DNA of 37,315 bases from Bacillota bacterium (GCA_023415575.1 JAEZKF010000005.1:1-37315), one strand, 5' to 3'; counted from the stretch's first letter, positions 8,714-16,640 are shown. The notes: generated by a model not told the origin, from the letters alone. Program-made: numbers and translations.

Positions 8714-8756
8714 TCGGTTGCTGCTCCCTTAAGTGAATGGTTTTGAGCAAATAAAT

Positions 8757-8783
8757 CGACCGACGGTTACGCCGGTCGTTTTT
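8757..8783 (+). terminator. Hairpin with T tract upstream of the permease gene
   Basis: CGACCG (8757-8762) pairs with CGGTCG (8773-8778), then TTTTT on the plus strand. No plus-strand gene precedes it. On the minus strand it could separate the PadR operon from the permease gene; there the downstream tract is ATTTATTT. Confidence 0.45.
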
Positions 8784-8864
8784 AAGCAATTGAATTGGAA
8801 TGCTTTAAAAAACTCCAAATGCCATTGTATGCGATTAAGCAAATAAATTCAATATGTTACTAAG

Positions 8865-9428
8865 TTATTTTTTGTGGCAGCAAGAATGAATTGAATCTTG
8901 ACGCAAATAAGCCTTAGCCTCCTTGCACCAGTTAAGGTAAGCCCGATAAGTCTCCACGCCAAACTTAGCTGTTAACAAGTAGTATTTATGCTCTTCCTCG
9001 TCTTGAACCTTTTCTAGATTCTCAACATACATCTCGAGAAGGGCAAGCTCTTTTTCTACTTTCTCCTCGAAGTTTTGAATATGAATCAGGGTGCCTTCTC
9101 TGCCAAGTTCACCGCCAAAGAAAAGCTTGAGCAGTGTTTCATACCTTAGCTCATCTTTAGTTACCGGCTTTTTGAGCCATTCACTGAGAAGGGCTCTCCC
9201 CTTCTCAGTGATGGAGTAAATGATTTTGCCTCTTCCGGAAGTCTCCTCTTCCTTATCCACACAGCCGTCTGCTTCTAATTCGTCCAGGGTAGGATAGATG
9301 CTCCCGTAACTACCGCTCCAGAAGAACCTTAGGGAGTTATCTATTCTTTGCTTAATCTCATAACCTGTAAGGGCTTCGTGGCTAAGAAGTCCGAGGATGA
9401 CATAGTTCATCTTCTTCTCATTGGCCAC
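8865..9428 (-). CDS. PadR family transcriptional regulator
   Basis: A 187-residue winged-helix regulator of the PadR type with a C-terminal coiled-coil dimerisation domain (Vir family). The N-terminal 80 residues carry the signature LGLLSHEALTGYEIKQ, the recognition region SGSYGSIYPTLDELEADG, and GRGKIIYSITEKG. The C-terminal half is rich in Glu and forms long helices. The start is GTG at 9428, supported by GGGGGAG seven bases upstream; the gene overlaps the end of the flavodoxin gene by 11 bases, so the two are translationally coupled. It closes the three-gene redox operon and likely controls it through the repeats at 10655-10689. The effector is unknown. Confidence 0.93.
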   Translation of the reverse strand: MANEKKMNYVILGLLSHEALTGYEIKQRIDNSLRFFWSGSYGSIYPTLDELEADGCVDKEEETSGRGKIIYSITEKGRALLSEWLKKPVTKDELRYETLLKLFFGGELGREGTLIHIQNFEEKVEKELALLEMYVENLEKVQDEEEHKYYLLTAKFGVETYRAYLNWCKEAKAYLRQDSIHSCCHKK

Positions 9429-9897
9429 GGAGAAGCTCCCCCACGAAGTCCTTTAGTCTTCTGTCATTTTCAGATGAGATAGGATTTTTTACGTCAGTAA
9501 GAGCAACAATCGCTTTGAGATGATGAAGCTTTTTCTTCATATTTGATTCGCAGCGCTCGTTATTCCCACCTCCGCTGACTGTAAAAAGAGCAGTTACCTT
9601 ATCCTCCACATTATACTTCTTCAAAAAGGTGTTGACGGCCGGTGCTGCTTTATCCGCCCAAACAGGGGTACCGAGAATGATCCTGTCATACTCCTTAGGA
9701 TTCAGCTTTATCGGCTTAATCTTGACACAGGCCCCAAACATTGCCTGCATACCGCCGATAAAATACTTCCCATTATTCTTCGGGACATCTTTGACCGGTT
9801 CAAGCTTCAGTATGTCTGCATTGAGCCCCTGAGCTATTTTCTCTGCCGCCTTTTGCGTGTTTCCCTCCAGGGAATAATAAACAACTAGGTTTTTCAT
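9418..9897 (-). CDS. Flavodoxin
   Basis: About 159 residues with the FMN-binding flavodoxin fold: LVVYYSLEGNTQKAAEKIA at the N-terminus is the phosphate-binding loop, YDRIILGTPVWADKAAPAVNTFL the isoalloxazine-contact loop, and ALFTVSGGG the third FMN loop. It is a soluble one-electron carrier, probably working with the polyferredoxin encoded just upstream. Two starts are possible: ATG at 9897, which gives the usual family N-terminus MKNLVVYY, or ATG at 9906, which overlaps the stop of the preceding gene as ATGA. AAAGGAG lies just ahead of both. A much longer reading to 10008 would run through the upstream gene and is unlikely. Confidence 0.9.
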   Translation of the reverse strand: MKNLVVYYSLEGNTQKAAEKIAQGLNADILKLEPVKDVPKNNGKYFIGGMQAMFGACVKIKPIKLNPKEYDRIILGTPVWADKAAPAVNTFLKKYNVEDKVTALFTVSGGGNNERCESNMKKKLHHLKAIVALTDVKNPISSENDRRLKDFVGELLRGQ

Positions 9898-9902
9898 ACA
9901 AA

Positions 9903-10637
9903 TCATTTTCTCCTTTCTATTTTCCATGAGTAGGTCAGCACATGTTTTGGGCAATAATCTATGCAAGCGCCGCACTGAATGCAATCTGCACACTGACAAT
10001 TCTCCCACACCATCCGCTTTACTTCAAGCCCCATTGGACAAACCGAATCACATTTATTGCATGAAATACATCCTTCGTTATCGGACGTCACATGGAGCTG
10101 TGGGATATGTAGTCTCTGACCGATTTTTTCGCCGATAATCATGAATGGGGCCATCCAGCAGATGTAATGACAGGCCGCGCGTTTGCCATGAATCAAAGAA
10201 GGAAGCAGTAACAGCAGGATAACAGCATAATATATCACGTAGTTGCTTACTTTTGTTACCGACACTCCGTGATCAGTCATATAGAATACGTCGACACTTA
10301 ATGCTCCTTTGCCAAAAATATATGAAGCAACGACGGCGCCTATCCATATTGTCCAGATTATAAACTTTATTATTCGTCTTTTGCCCTGCTTCGCGGGTTT
10401 GCTGTTGATACTCACCGAGCATTCCTGTAATCCTCCGGCAGGACAAAGATACCCGCAAAAGCTTCTTCCCAGAAACATCGATTGAAATAACATGAGCAAA
10501 AAGACAAAAAAGCTGCCATTTAATATGTGCTGTGCCATGCCCATAATGATGATTGCGGGAGAAAAGTACCACATGGTCACCGGAAACAGTAATAAGGAAA
10601 TAAGCAAGATGAGCCTTCTAACCTGTTGTCGCCTCAC
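9903..10637 (-). CDS. Membrane polyferredoxin (NapH-like 4Fe-4S protein)
   Basis: A 244-residue membrane-anchored iron-sulfur protein. About four transmembrane segments occupy residues 8-170. A conserved FCGYLCPAGGLQE loop follows the second segment, and a related CHYICWMAPF loop lies after the fourth, as in NapH and related polyferredoxins. The C-terminus carries two 4Fe-4S motifs, CISCNKCDSVCPMG and CADCIQCGACIDYCP. It likely moves electrons between a membrane donor and the flavodoxin encoded next. The start is GTG at 10637 behind a GGGGCGAG sequence; no ATG gives the full first membrane helix. It is first in the operon, read from the promoter at 10678-10706. Confidence 0.88.
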   Translation of the reverse strand: MRRQQVRRLILLISLLLFPVTMWYFSPAIIIMGMAQHILNGSFFVFLLMLFQSMFLGRSFCGYLCPAGGLQECSVSINSKPAKQGKRRIIKFIIWTIWIGAVVASYIFGKGALSVDVFYMTDHGVSVTKVSNYVIYYAVILLLLLPSLIHGKRAACHYICWMAPFMIIGEKIGQRLHIPQLHVTSDNEGCISCNKCDSVCPMGLEVKRMVWENCQCADCIQCGACIDYCPKHVLTYSWKIERRK

Positions 10638-10654
10638 GTGCTCGCCCCGTCTCT

Positions 10655-10689
10655 ATGTATCATATTGATATATCATAATAATATATCAT
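10655..10689 (-). promoter_or_regulatory. Three 13-bp-spaced operator repeats
   Basis: On the minus strand ATGATATAT, ATGATATAT and ATGATACAT start exactly 13 bases apart (plus-strand 10681-10689, 10668-10676, 10655-10663). The middle copy lies in the perfect palindrome TGATATATCA (10666-10675). They span the promoter from the spacer to past the start point. By position they are candidate sites for the PadR protein of the same operon. Confidence 0.7.
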
Positions 10690-10706
10690 CATTTTGCTTC
10701 CGTCAA
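10678..10706 (-). promoter_or_regulatory. Promoter of the polyferredoxin-flavodoxin-PadR operon
   Basis: Minus-strand TTGACG (10706-10701), exactly 17 bases, then TATTAT (10683-10678). This is a near-consensus sigma-A promoter about 40 bases ahead of the GTG start at 10637. Confidence 0.85.
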
Positions 10707-10729
10707 TAAGGATAACTGCAAATAAACTA

Positions 10730-10768
10730 CCCCCCGACCGATTAATTCTCAGTAATCAGGTCGGGGGG
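10730..10768 (-). terminator. Terminator of the EAL-domain gene
   Basis: CCCCCCGACC (10730-10739) pairs with GGTCGGGGGG (10759-10768), with an inner GATTA/TAATC stem. On the minus strand it is followed by TAGTTTATTT. It lies 30 bases beyond the stop of the EAL gene and just upstream of the redox promoter, insulating the two. Confidence 0.8.
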
Positions 10769-10798
10769 GGTTCATTCATATGTGCTTAATTTATAGTG

Positions 10799-13303
10799 TC
10801 ATCTGCATAGCGACAGTGCCTTGCCATGCCTTTGCAAAAATGCAATCGCGTCCTCTTCATCAAGCGGCTTGCTGATTAGATAACCCTGTATCTTATCGCA
10901 GCCGTGTTCTATTAGATACTGCATCTGCTTTTCGTGCTCGACACCTTCGGCAATGGTGCGGTGGCCAAGCTTATGGGACATCGAAATGATATCGCTTGTT
11001 ATCGCCTTATCCGGGTCTGTAATAAGCAGGCCGTCTACAAAGAACTTATCAATCTTCAGATAATCAACATTGAGTTCTTTTTCCCTTGCAAAGGACGAAT
11101 AGCCTGTCCCAAAGTCGTCGATAGCAACATTCATGCCGATTTCCCTGAGCTTTTCAATGATGTTATTGATGTTTTCAAAATCAAACGCAAAGACCGACTC
11201 CGTGATTTCAATCCCGACATTTTTCGGGTTAATCTTCATGGTGTCAATAAGCTCAAGCAGTCTGCTTGTAAAGTCAGGCTTTAGCAGCTGGATAACAGAG
11301 ACATTGATGGCGACCTCCAGATTCTCATACCCATACTCCTTGAGCTTGTTTAGAAATTGAAATGCCTTGATGATAACCTGCTCACCGATTGGAATGATGA
11401 GCTTTGTTTTTTCTGCCAGGGGTATAAACTCAGCAGGGGAAACCAAGCCGAGCTTGTCTGTTTTTAGTCTGGAAAGGGCCTCAAACCCGCAGATGGAGCC
11501 TGTTACCGCATCAATGATTGGCTGATACTGCAAGAATAGTTGTTTGCCAGTGTGTTCACCTGATGCTATCGCATTTAGGGCTGCTACAATATGCCTTTCG
11601 CGGTCAATCGCGGCCTGCATCTCTTGGTCGTAGTAATAGATCTCAAAATTCCTTTCAAAGATACTGACCGACCTTTCCGCGGCAATGAGGATTTTTCTCA
11701 TCAGCAACTCAACGTCTGATTCATCCTGATTCTCATCAATCTCAAGGATACCGATACCGCCGCCGATTCTTTCGGTTTGGAACAGGGATTCCAGCGTTTC
11801 TGCAATGAGATTGCCAAACTCGATGAGCTCGTTTTTGTCTTGATAATCAAAGACATAAAAGAGAAAGTGATACTCATGCGGATGAAACAAAAGGCGGTAA
11901 TCGGTGCAGTGTTGGCTTAAGGCCTCAGCCGCTTTCTTTATCAGGTTCTGGGCATATTGGAACCCATAATTGAATGACAATAGCCGCACCATGCTCAGGT
12001 TGACACCAATCATGGCCTTTTTTGACCCTTTTCTCAACCGGGCATCCCGCTTGAGTAATGAAATAAGATAATCACGGTTATACAGCCCTGTCCACTGGTT
12101 GTGCTCGCTGTTGTATTGGAGGGTGTTCTCAAATGCCTTCCGATCGGATATGTCAAGAACGATTCCCTCCAGCGCTTCAACCTCATCATTCTCGTTATAG
12201 ATGGCCTGACCCATCTCGAGAACCCACTTCTTCTCGCCGGATGCCGTAATAATCTCATACTCGTGCTTAAAGGGCTGCTTTGTTGGAATATTACGGTCCC
12301 ATTCGTTGCGCAATTCTTCTCGATATTCGGGGGAGATGATATCATTGAAGGATAGGTCTCTGTTGTACAGCAGGCTTTCCGGGGGATAACCCGTGAGGTT
12401 ATAGCAGCCTTGGGAAACGTACAGCATGGTCCAATCAGAGTCATACTTGCACCTGTAGGCTAGTCCCGGAAGATGAGAAAGTACAATTGATTTGCTGCGC
12501 TCGCTTTCACTGAGTGCCTTTTCAATCATCTTTTGCTCATTGATATCCTTAATTAGGCACACATTGATAGTTTGATGGTCTTTCAATACGGGAAGTGAGG
12601 AAATCATGATATGTACCCAGACAATCGAACCATCCGGTTTGATATATCTCTTATCCATGGAGTAGCTTTTGATTTCACCGGATTGGAGTTTCTTATAATT
12701 GAGCATCTCCTCTTCCAAATCATCCGGATGCGTTATCCTAGCCCAACCCCTGCGAAGAATCTCTTGTTTTGTCCAGCCCGTGATTTGCTCATACATGGAA
12801 TTGACTTTTATAACAGTCTCGTCGTTATAATCCGAACCACCGCTGTATGAAACCGCAATGCCGATGGGAATCCCGTCGAAAATCATGTCGAGGGTTTCAG
12901 TCTCTTTGCCTAGCTGTTTGAGTGCCTGCTCAACGCGCAAAAGCGCAGCATGTACATCAATCCGAGCCTTAAGCGCATCCCCATTAATGGGTGTGCGGAT
13001 ATAGTCTGCGGCGCCTAGCTTTAACCCCTTAATCTCGATATCCGATTCGTCCTCACTTGTCAGGATGATGGTGTACAAGTTCTTTAAGCTTTCGTCCTCT
13101 TTTATGTTTTTAAGAAGCTGCAGCCCGTCAGATTTTAACGTGCTTAAATCCAGTAAGAGCAAGCCTATCTCGTCTTGCTCTTTGAGCATTTGCATAGCTT
13201 TTGCACAATCACTGGCAGTCAATACCCGGTATTCACTTAAGGCACTTTTTATGAGTGCTCTGTCCGATGCTGCTTCGTTAACGATTAGAATTGTAACTGT
13301 CAT
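10799..13303 (-). CDS. REC-PAS-PAS-degenerate GGDEF-EAL protein (c-di-GMP phosphodiesterase)
   Basis: An 834-residue signalling protein. Residues 1-125 form a response-regulator receiver with the phospho-acceptor Asp at 52 (LLLLDLS), but the acidic pair is N9-E10 and the usual Lys near 104 is Thr (YIRTPI), so phosphorylation may be weak or absent. Two PAS domains follow (about 145-255 and 270-390). The GGDEF domain (about 395-560) has lost its signature: HPHEYHF stands in its place, so cyclase activity is not expected. The EAL domain (about 575-825) keeps EALSR, the NVS strand, EITES, DDFGTGYSS, KIDKFF and AEGVE, so it should hydrolyse c-di-GMP. It lies 49 bases after the dioxygenase gene and may be co-transcribed. 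AAGGG precedes the ATG. Confidence 0.93.
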   Translation of the reverse strand: MTVTILIVNEAASDRALIKSALSEYRVLTASDCAKAMQMLKEQDEIGLLLLDLSTLKSDGLQLLKNIKEDESLKNLYTIILTSEDESDIEIKGLKLGAADYIRTPINGDALKARIDVHAALLRVEQALKQLGKETETLDMIFDGIPIGIAVSYSGGSDYNDETVIKVNSMYEQITGWTKQEILRRGWARITHPDDLEEEMLNYKKLQSGEIKSYSMDKRYIKPDGSIVWVHIMISSLPVLKDHQTINVCLIKDINEQKMIEKALSESERSKSIVLSHLPGLAYRCKYDSDWTMLYVSQGCYNLTGYPPESLLYNRDLSFNDIISPEYREELRNEWDRNIPTKQPFKHEYEIITASGEKKWVLEMGQAIYNENDEVEALEGIVLDISDRKAFENTLQYNSEHNQWTGLYNRDYLISLLKRDARLRKGSKKAMIGVNLSMVRLLSFNYGFQYAQNLIKKAAEALSQHCTDYRLLFHPHEYHFLFYVFDYQDKNELIEFGNLIAETLESLFQTERIGGGIGILEIDENQDESDVELLMRKILIAAERSVSIFERNFEIYYYDQEMQAAIDRERHIVAALNAIASGEHTGKQLFLQYQPIIDAVTGSICGFEALSRLKTDKLGLVSPAEFIPLAEKTKLIIPIGEQVIIKAFQFLNKLKEYGYENLEVAINVSVIQLLKPDFTSRLLELIDTMKINPKNVGIEITESVFAFDFENINNIIEKLREIGMNVAIDDFGTGYSSFAREKELNVDYLKIDKFFVDGLLITDPDKAITSDIISMSHKLGHRTIAEGVEHEKQMQYLIEHGCDKIQGYLISKPLDEEDAIAFLQRHGKALSLCR

Positions 13304-13352
13304 TGTGAATCCCTTCTTTAAAACGCAATTCTGAATTGATTTGATAGATTAA

Positions 13353-14135
13353 TCAATATTTGTCTGATCCCCAAAGATAAGCTGTCATTGTCAGGGAGCC
13401 TAACTCACACGATTTATTATATACGCTGATTTTATCCGCTTCATCCGACGCACCAAGTGTATATAAAAGCGGATAGAAATGGTCGGGAGTGGGCACGGCA
13501 AGTGCCGCAATACGGCCAAGCTCATTGTATCTTCGAATATTTTCGTGATTCTTATTTGTGATGTTTTCATGAATATAATCATCAAATTCGTAGGCCCAAT
13601 CAAACCCCTTGTTTGATTTGTGCCAGTCGACCAGCCTTAGGTTGTGAACGATGTTCCCTGTGCCGAATATCAAAACGCCCTGCTCTCTTAGGACACTTAA
13701 TTCCTTGCCGATTCGATAATGCGCTTCGGGCGGTGCATCGGCATCGACACTGATTTGAAAGACGGGCACATCCCTTTCGGGATGCATGTGAACCAATACC
13801 GACCAGGTTCCATGGTCTATGCCCCAAGAGTTATCATACCTTGTTTCTTTGGATATGAGCTCCTTTGCAGCCTTCGCAAAACTTGGTGAACCCGCCGCGT
13901 TATACGACACCCTATATAGCTCGTCTGGAAAGCCGTACATGTCATATATGGTTTTGGGGCTTTCTTCATTCATAATTCGGGTTCCATGGGTAAACCAGTG
14001 GGCCGAAATCGAAATAATCGCCTCGGGCTTTGGTATCCTCTTTGCGATTTCTCTCCATGCTCTGGTATATTCGTTATCTTCTATGGCGTTCATCGGAGAC
14101 CCATGCCCGACAAATAAAACCGGCATCCTTTTCAC
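13353..14135 (-). CDS. ygiD: 4,5-DOPA-extradiol-dioxygenase-like protein (DODA/YgiD type)
   Basis: A 260-residue member of the class III extradiol ring-cleavage dioxygenases (LigB-like). The N-terminal metal-binding strand is PVLFVGHGSPMNAI; ISISAHWFTHGT holds the second conserved His pair; FGTGNIVHNLR and VPTPDHFYPLLYTLGA are also hallmark segments. Relatives bind one Fe or Zn and open catechol rings such as DOPA in the presence of oxygen; the natural substrate here is unknown. The start is GTG at 14135 (an ATG nine bases inside is possible), with GGAAG upstream. The promoter is at 14211-14239, and the EAL gene follows on the same strand. Confidence 0.88.
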   Translation of the reverse strand: MKRMPVLFVGHGSPMNAIEDNEYTRAWREIAKRIPKPEAIISISAHWFTHGTRIMNEESPKTIYDMYGFPDELYRVSYNAAGSPSFAKAAKELISKETRYDNSWGIDHGTWSVLVHMHPERDVPVFQISVDADAPPEAHYRIGKELSVLREQGVLIFGTGNIVHNLRLVDWHKSNKGFDWAYEFDDYIHENITNKNHENIRRYNELGRIAALAVPTPDHFYPLLYTLGASDEADKISVYNKSCELGSLTMTAYLWGSDKY

Positions 14136-14210
14136 GGCATCTCGCTTCCTTTTCTAAAAATACAACAAATGCCGATAGAATCAGCCTTGAAGTCGTCATA
14201 TTACTTTTTT

Positions 14211-14239
14211 ATTCTATCTTCCAAGCCCAAAATAGTCAA
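14211..14239 (-). promoter_or_regulatory. Promoter of the dioxygenase gene
   Basis: Minus-strand TTGACT (14239-14234), 17 bases, TAGAAT (14216-14211). It predicts a leader of about 70 bases. The rest of the 14136-14540 gap is AT-rich and holds only this promoter and the next terminator. Confidence 0.75.
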
Positions 14240-14443
14240 TTTCATCCTCGAATAACATTAATAATTTCCAAGATACCTTAAAAATGTCCACTTAAATTCC
14301 TCAATAATATATTGTGACCACTGGCAAAGCTATTAACTCTTAATCGGATTTATTTCAGCAATCTTTATAGTTTGCTCAGTAAATAAATGCTAACTTGGGT
14401 TCGTGGCGTTTGCTTATTGTTGATGTCCGTACTTCCTGAACAT

Positions 14444-14494
14444 AAAAAACGGTAAGCAAATCAGTCTATGATGAATAGACTAATCTACCTACCG
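14444..14494 (-). terminator. Terminator of the DUF2975-Xre operon
   Basis: Stem of CGGTA-type ends (14450-14460 with 14484-14494) and an inner perfect AGTCTAT/ATAGACT pair, followed on the minus strand by TTTTTT (14449-14444). Confidence 0.85.
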
Positions 14495-14540
14495 ATAATT
14501 CTTAAAGCTATTCTATTTATCCAAATTCGGTTCTACCTGT

Positions 14541-14888
14541 TCAATGAAAGAGGAAGCTATTCACCATTCCGGCAATCAGCAAGCCGATGATAAACAAGGC
14601 ATATACTGCGCAGATAATGCCCGGCACAAAGACGAGAATGAGATTTCGTTTTTTATGTGAGCTGTCCTTTAACGTATTGAACTTATACACAGCCATACAT
14701 GATAACAGCATGGGTATACTCCCAAAGGCAAGCCACAGAAACGCCTGCTCTCTCCATGTGAAAGGAATCATCGCATTCGGATTTACCGTCTGAGTTGGGC
14801 CAAAAAGCGCGATGCAGCCGAGTGCGACAACTATTGCCACGCCTATGCCGTAGAATATGTTGCTGATTATTTTCGCCGTTTTACTCAT
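14541..14888 (-). CDS. Small membrane protein of the Xre/DUF2975 operon
   Basis: A 115-residue hydrophobic protein that I do not recognise. Three membrane segments are visible (about residues 9-28, 44-63 and 88-112), with a charged KDSSHKKR linker ahead of the third. The start is placed at ATG 14888, which overlaps the last codons of the Xre gene and sits directly behind AAAGG; the longer reading to 14936 would lie inside the Xre gene. It is the last gene of a three-gene operon. Its location with an Xre regulator and a DUF2975 membrane protein suggests a membrane-linked regulatory unit, but no function can be assigned. Confidence 0.7.
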   Translation of the reverse strand: MSKTAKIISNIFYGIGVAIVVALGCIALFGPTQTVNPNAMIPFTWREQAFLWLAFGSIPMLLSCMAVYKFNTLKDSSHKKRNLILVFVPGIICAVYALFIIGLLIAGMVNSFLFH

Positions 14889-15096
14889 CCTTTGTCTCTT
14901 TCCGGTATTCCAAAATATCGCCGGGCTGGCAATCAAGGGCCTCGCACAGCTTATCCAGCGTTGACATTTTCAGCGCTTTCACCTTGCCTGTTTTAATCAT
15001 CGACACGTTTGCCATGGTAAAGCCGACCCGCTCGGCTAGTTCCGTGACGCTCATTTTGCGCTTAGCAAGCATCACATCCACGTTTATGATAATCAT
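14881..15096 (-). CDS. Xre (Cro/CI-type) helix-turn-helix regulator, YozG-like
   Basis: A 71-residue protein that is almost only a Cro/CI-type helix-turn-helix. The pattern is MLAKRKMSVTELAERVGFTMANVSMIKTGKVKALKMSTLDKLCEALDCQPGDILEY, as in YozG-like proteins that are regularly encoded next to DUF2975 membrane proteins. The ATG overlaps the stop of the DUF2975 gene as ATGA, so the two are translationally coupled. It likely binds the 13-bp inverted repeat upstream of the operon (15631-15667), giving autoregulation. It has no sensor domain, so a signal would have to come from the membrane partner or be absent. Confidence 0.93.
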   Translation of the reverse strand: MIIINVDVMLAKRKMSVTELAERVGFTMANVSMIKTGKVKALKMSTLDKLCEALDCQPGDILEYRKETKDE

Positions 15097-15572
15097 AGAA
15101 TCCCCTCACTTTCCTCTTGCAGGACAGCGGCCTTTGTTAGGTATCGGGCAAGAACTGCCGCAAAGAGGGCCAGTGCGATGATGAAAAACACCCCGATAAC
15201 CGACAGGAGCAGGACGCCCGGGTGGTTCATATTAAGCAAGAGTAATACTATGTTACCGACAAACAGAATAGCTGCGTCCAGCAAAACCAGTAACGCCCCC
15301 ATCTTGACCCATCTCGCAGTTAAGATGGTAAACACGGTCTCTTGTTTCACCGCGCCCGAGACCTTCCACACATAGACGAGCACGATAAAGCAGGGTATTG
15401 CAACAATCCATGCGAATATCAACCACGGCCAGAACCATCCGCTAAACTCGGGATAGGCATAGATGATGCTCTTTCCCCAAGACGGCACTGCATAGGTGCA
15501 GATGAACAAGCCGCTTACTGCGGCAGCTATTACAGATACGCGCATAAGGGTTCCCAGGGTTTTTGATGACAT
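15093..15572 (-). CDS. DUF2975 family membrane protein
   Basis: A 159-residue protein with four predicted membrane segments (about 10-28, 43-66, 90-113 and 120-143). The pattern, including AWIVAIPCFIVLVYVWKV and FTILTARWVKMGA, fits DUF2975. These proteins are typically paired with a small Xre regulator, as here. Function is unknown; a role in controlling the partner regulator is an inference from context. The start is ATG 15572 because GGGAGG lies nine bases upstream; the longer frame to 15620 begins next to the -10 and has no ribosome site. The promoter is at 15605-15633. Confidence 0.85.
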   Translation of the reverse strand: MSSKTLGTLMRVSVIAAAVSGLFICTYAVPSWGKSIIYAYPEFSGWFWPWLIFAWIVAIPCFIVLVYVWKVSGAVKQETVFTILTARWVKMGALLVLLDAAILFVGNIVLLLLNMNHPGVLLLSVIGVFFIIALALFAAVLARYLTKAAVLQEESEGIL

Positions 15573-15604
15573 ATGAACATTCCTCCCTAACATTTCTTGC
15601 CACA

Positions 15605-15633
15605 AGTATATCACAAACAAAAGTCAATTGCAA
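15605..15633 (-). promoter_or_regulatory. Promoter of the DUF2975-Xre operon
   Basis: Minus-strand TTGCAA (15633-15628), 17 bases, TATACT (15610-15605). The -35 overlaps the inner end of the 13-bp dyad at 15631-15667. Confidence 0.8.
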
Positions 15634-15667
15634 TAATAATTTATTGTATTGCAGTAAATTATTATTG
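15631..15667. promoter_or_regulatory. 13-bp perfect inverted repeat (candidate Xre operator)
   Basis: CAATAATAATTTA (15631-15643) and TAAATTATTATTG (15655-15667) are exact reverse complements around an 11-base spacer. The dyad covers and lies just upstream of the -35 of the Xre operon. Confidence 0.75.
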
Positions 15668-15711
15668 AAGTCCTCGCAAGGTCGGAGTGTCTGTAAGTAC
15701 GAACATAAAAC

Positions 15712-15746
15712 AACACAGGCCTGCCCAAGCGCGGGTGGCCTGTGTT
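15712..15746 (-). terminator. Terminator of the P-loop kinase gene
   Basis: AACACAGGCC (15712-15721) pairs perfectly with GGCCTGTGTT (15737-15746). On the minus strand GTTTTATG follows. It lies 39 bases beyond the kinase stop codon. Confidence 0.75.
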
Positions 15747-15784
15747 TGATTTACGTTTATGATAGATTTTCTTTAGTGTCTATA

Positions 15785-16399
15785 TCATTTCTTTAACCCG
15801 AAATGTGATTGAATTATGTAAAGTAGTTCATCGATACTCTTACTTCCATCATTGATTATTGACTTATAAGAATAGGCCTCGCATTGCTTTCTTACGTTCT
15901 CAGCAAACAGGGCGTCTCTGTCCATCCAGTTACGAAATGCTGTCTCCTTGTCACTGCATCCTTCGAGATAATGGGGTATCCATTCTCTTTTACTATAGTA
16001 CTCCATCTGAAACTCTTTGGATGGGGTAACCGAGATATAATGATTTGCATCGATTCCGGCCTTATGCATAAGTTCCGGGAGAAATGCTGCTCCTTCTGCG
16101 ATGATTGCCCTCTCATCATGAATCGATGATAGTTCTTGCATAGCAAATGGGAACATCTCGCGGTAAAGCTCAAGCTCTTCAGCGCATTGTAAGACTGGGT
16201 CTCTCATCCACATCTCTTCAAAGCTCATGCCGCTCTGCTTTATGCAAATCTCGTATCCCAGATCGGCTCCCTTTTGCAAGAATCCTTCGAGATAATTATC
16301 GACCTTGAAATAATATAGGTTATGTATCTCGGCTAGCTTCTCTGCAACGGTGCTTTTCCCGCTACAGGGGGAGCCGCCTATATAATATACTGTTCGCAA
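15785..16399 (-). CDS. P-loop kinase-like protein (AAA/zeta-toxin-like NTPase fold)
   Basis: A 204-residue nucleotide-binding protein. The Walker A motif GGSPCSGKST is at residues 8-17, and a kinase-type strand-plus-Asp (YYFKVDNYLEGF) follows at 29-40. IIAEGAAFLPEL resembles the Walker B / substrate loop of small-molecule kinases such as 2-phosphoglycerate-kinase-like and uridine-kinase-like P-loop proteins. Basic residues around YYSKREWIPHYL may form a lid. The substrate is unknown. The start is TTG at 16399, supported by AGGAG seven bases upstream; no ATG lies ahead of the P-loop. It is transcribed from the promoter at 16511-16539 with a leader of about 105 bases. Confidence 0.8.
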   Translation of the reverse strand: MRTVYYIGGSPCSGKSTVAEKLAEIHNLYYFKVDNYLEGFLQKGADLGYEICIKQSGMSFEEMWMRDPVLQCAEELELYREMFPFAMQELSSIHDERAIIAEGAAFLPELMHKAGIDANHYISVTPSKEFQMEYYSKREWIPHYLEGCSDKETAFRNWMDRDALFAENVRKQCEAYSYKSIINDGSKSIDELLYIIQSHFGLKK

Positions 16400-16510
16400 T
16401 CTTATTCTCCTATCAGTTAAGATGAAGCAATTTCCGATATGTGAAATTTAGCTTATTTAATTGACGAACGCAAACGTTTCTACCTATTGTGTCAATTTGC
16501 TTTTTGCATC

Positions 16511-16539
16511 ATTATACTTAGATGAGCGATAATGGTCAA
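16511..16539 (-). promoter_or_regulatory. Promoter of the P-loop kinase gene
   Basis: Minus-strand TTGACC (16539-16534), 17 bases, TATAAT (16516-16511): near consensus. The leader holds a separated repeat AATTGAC / GTCAATT (about 16458-16497) around AAACGTTT. Confidence 0.85.
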
Positions 16540-16640
16540 GCGAGGATATAATTCAGCCCGGGATAAAGCATCCCAGGCTTCTTGATAAGCATAACGGATA
16601 GGCCAAAGAACGTACTGTTCCGATATTGGGAGTAGAACAT

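Noticed and set aside
9418..10008. Long flavodoxin reading starting at 10008
   Set aside because: The extra N-terminus is read out of frame through the ferredoxin motifs of the upstream gene, while a ribosome site and family-typical start occur at 9897-9906.
16458..16497. GCAAACGTTTCTAC in the kinase leader as a CcpA (cre) site
   Set aside because: It matches the cre core only partly, and AAACGTTT is a common chance palindrome; no metabolic link is evident.
16608..16620. GAACGTACTGTTC upstream of recQ as a possible LexA (SOS) box
   Set aside because: Firmicutes LexA sites have four bases between GAAC and GTTC; here there are five, and it lies about 100 bases before the promoter. Not supported as an SOS site.
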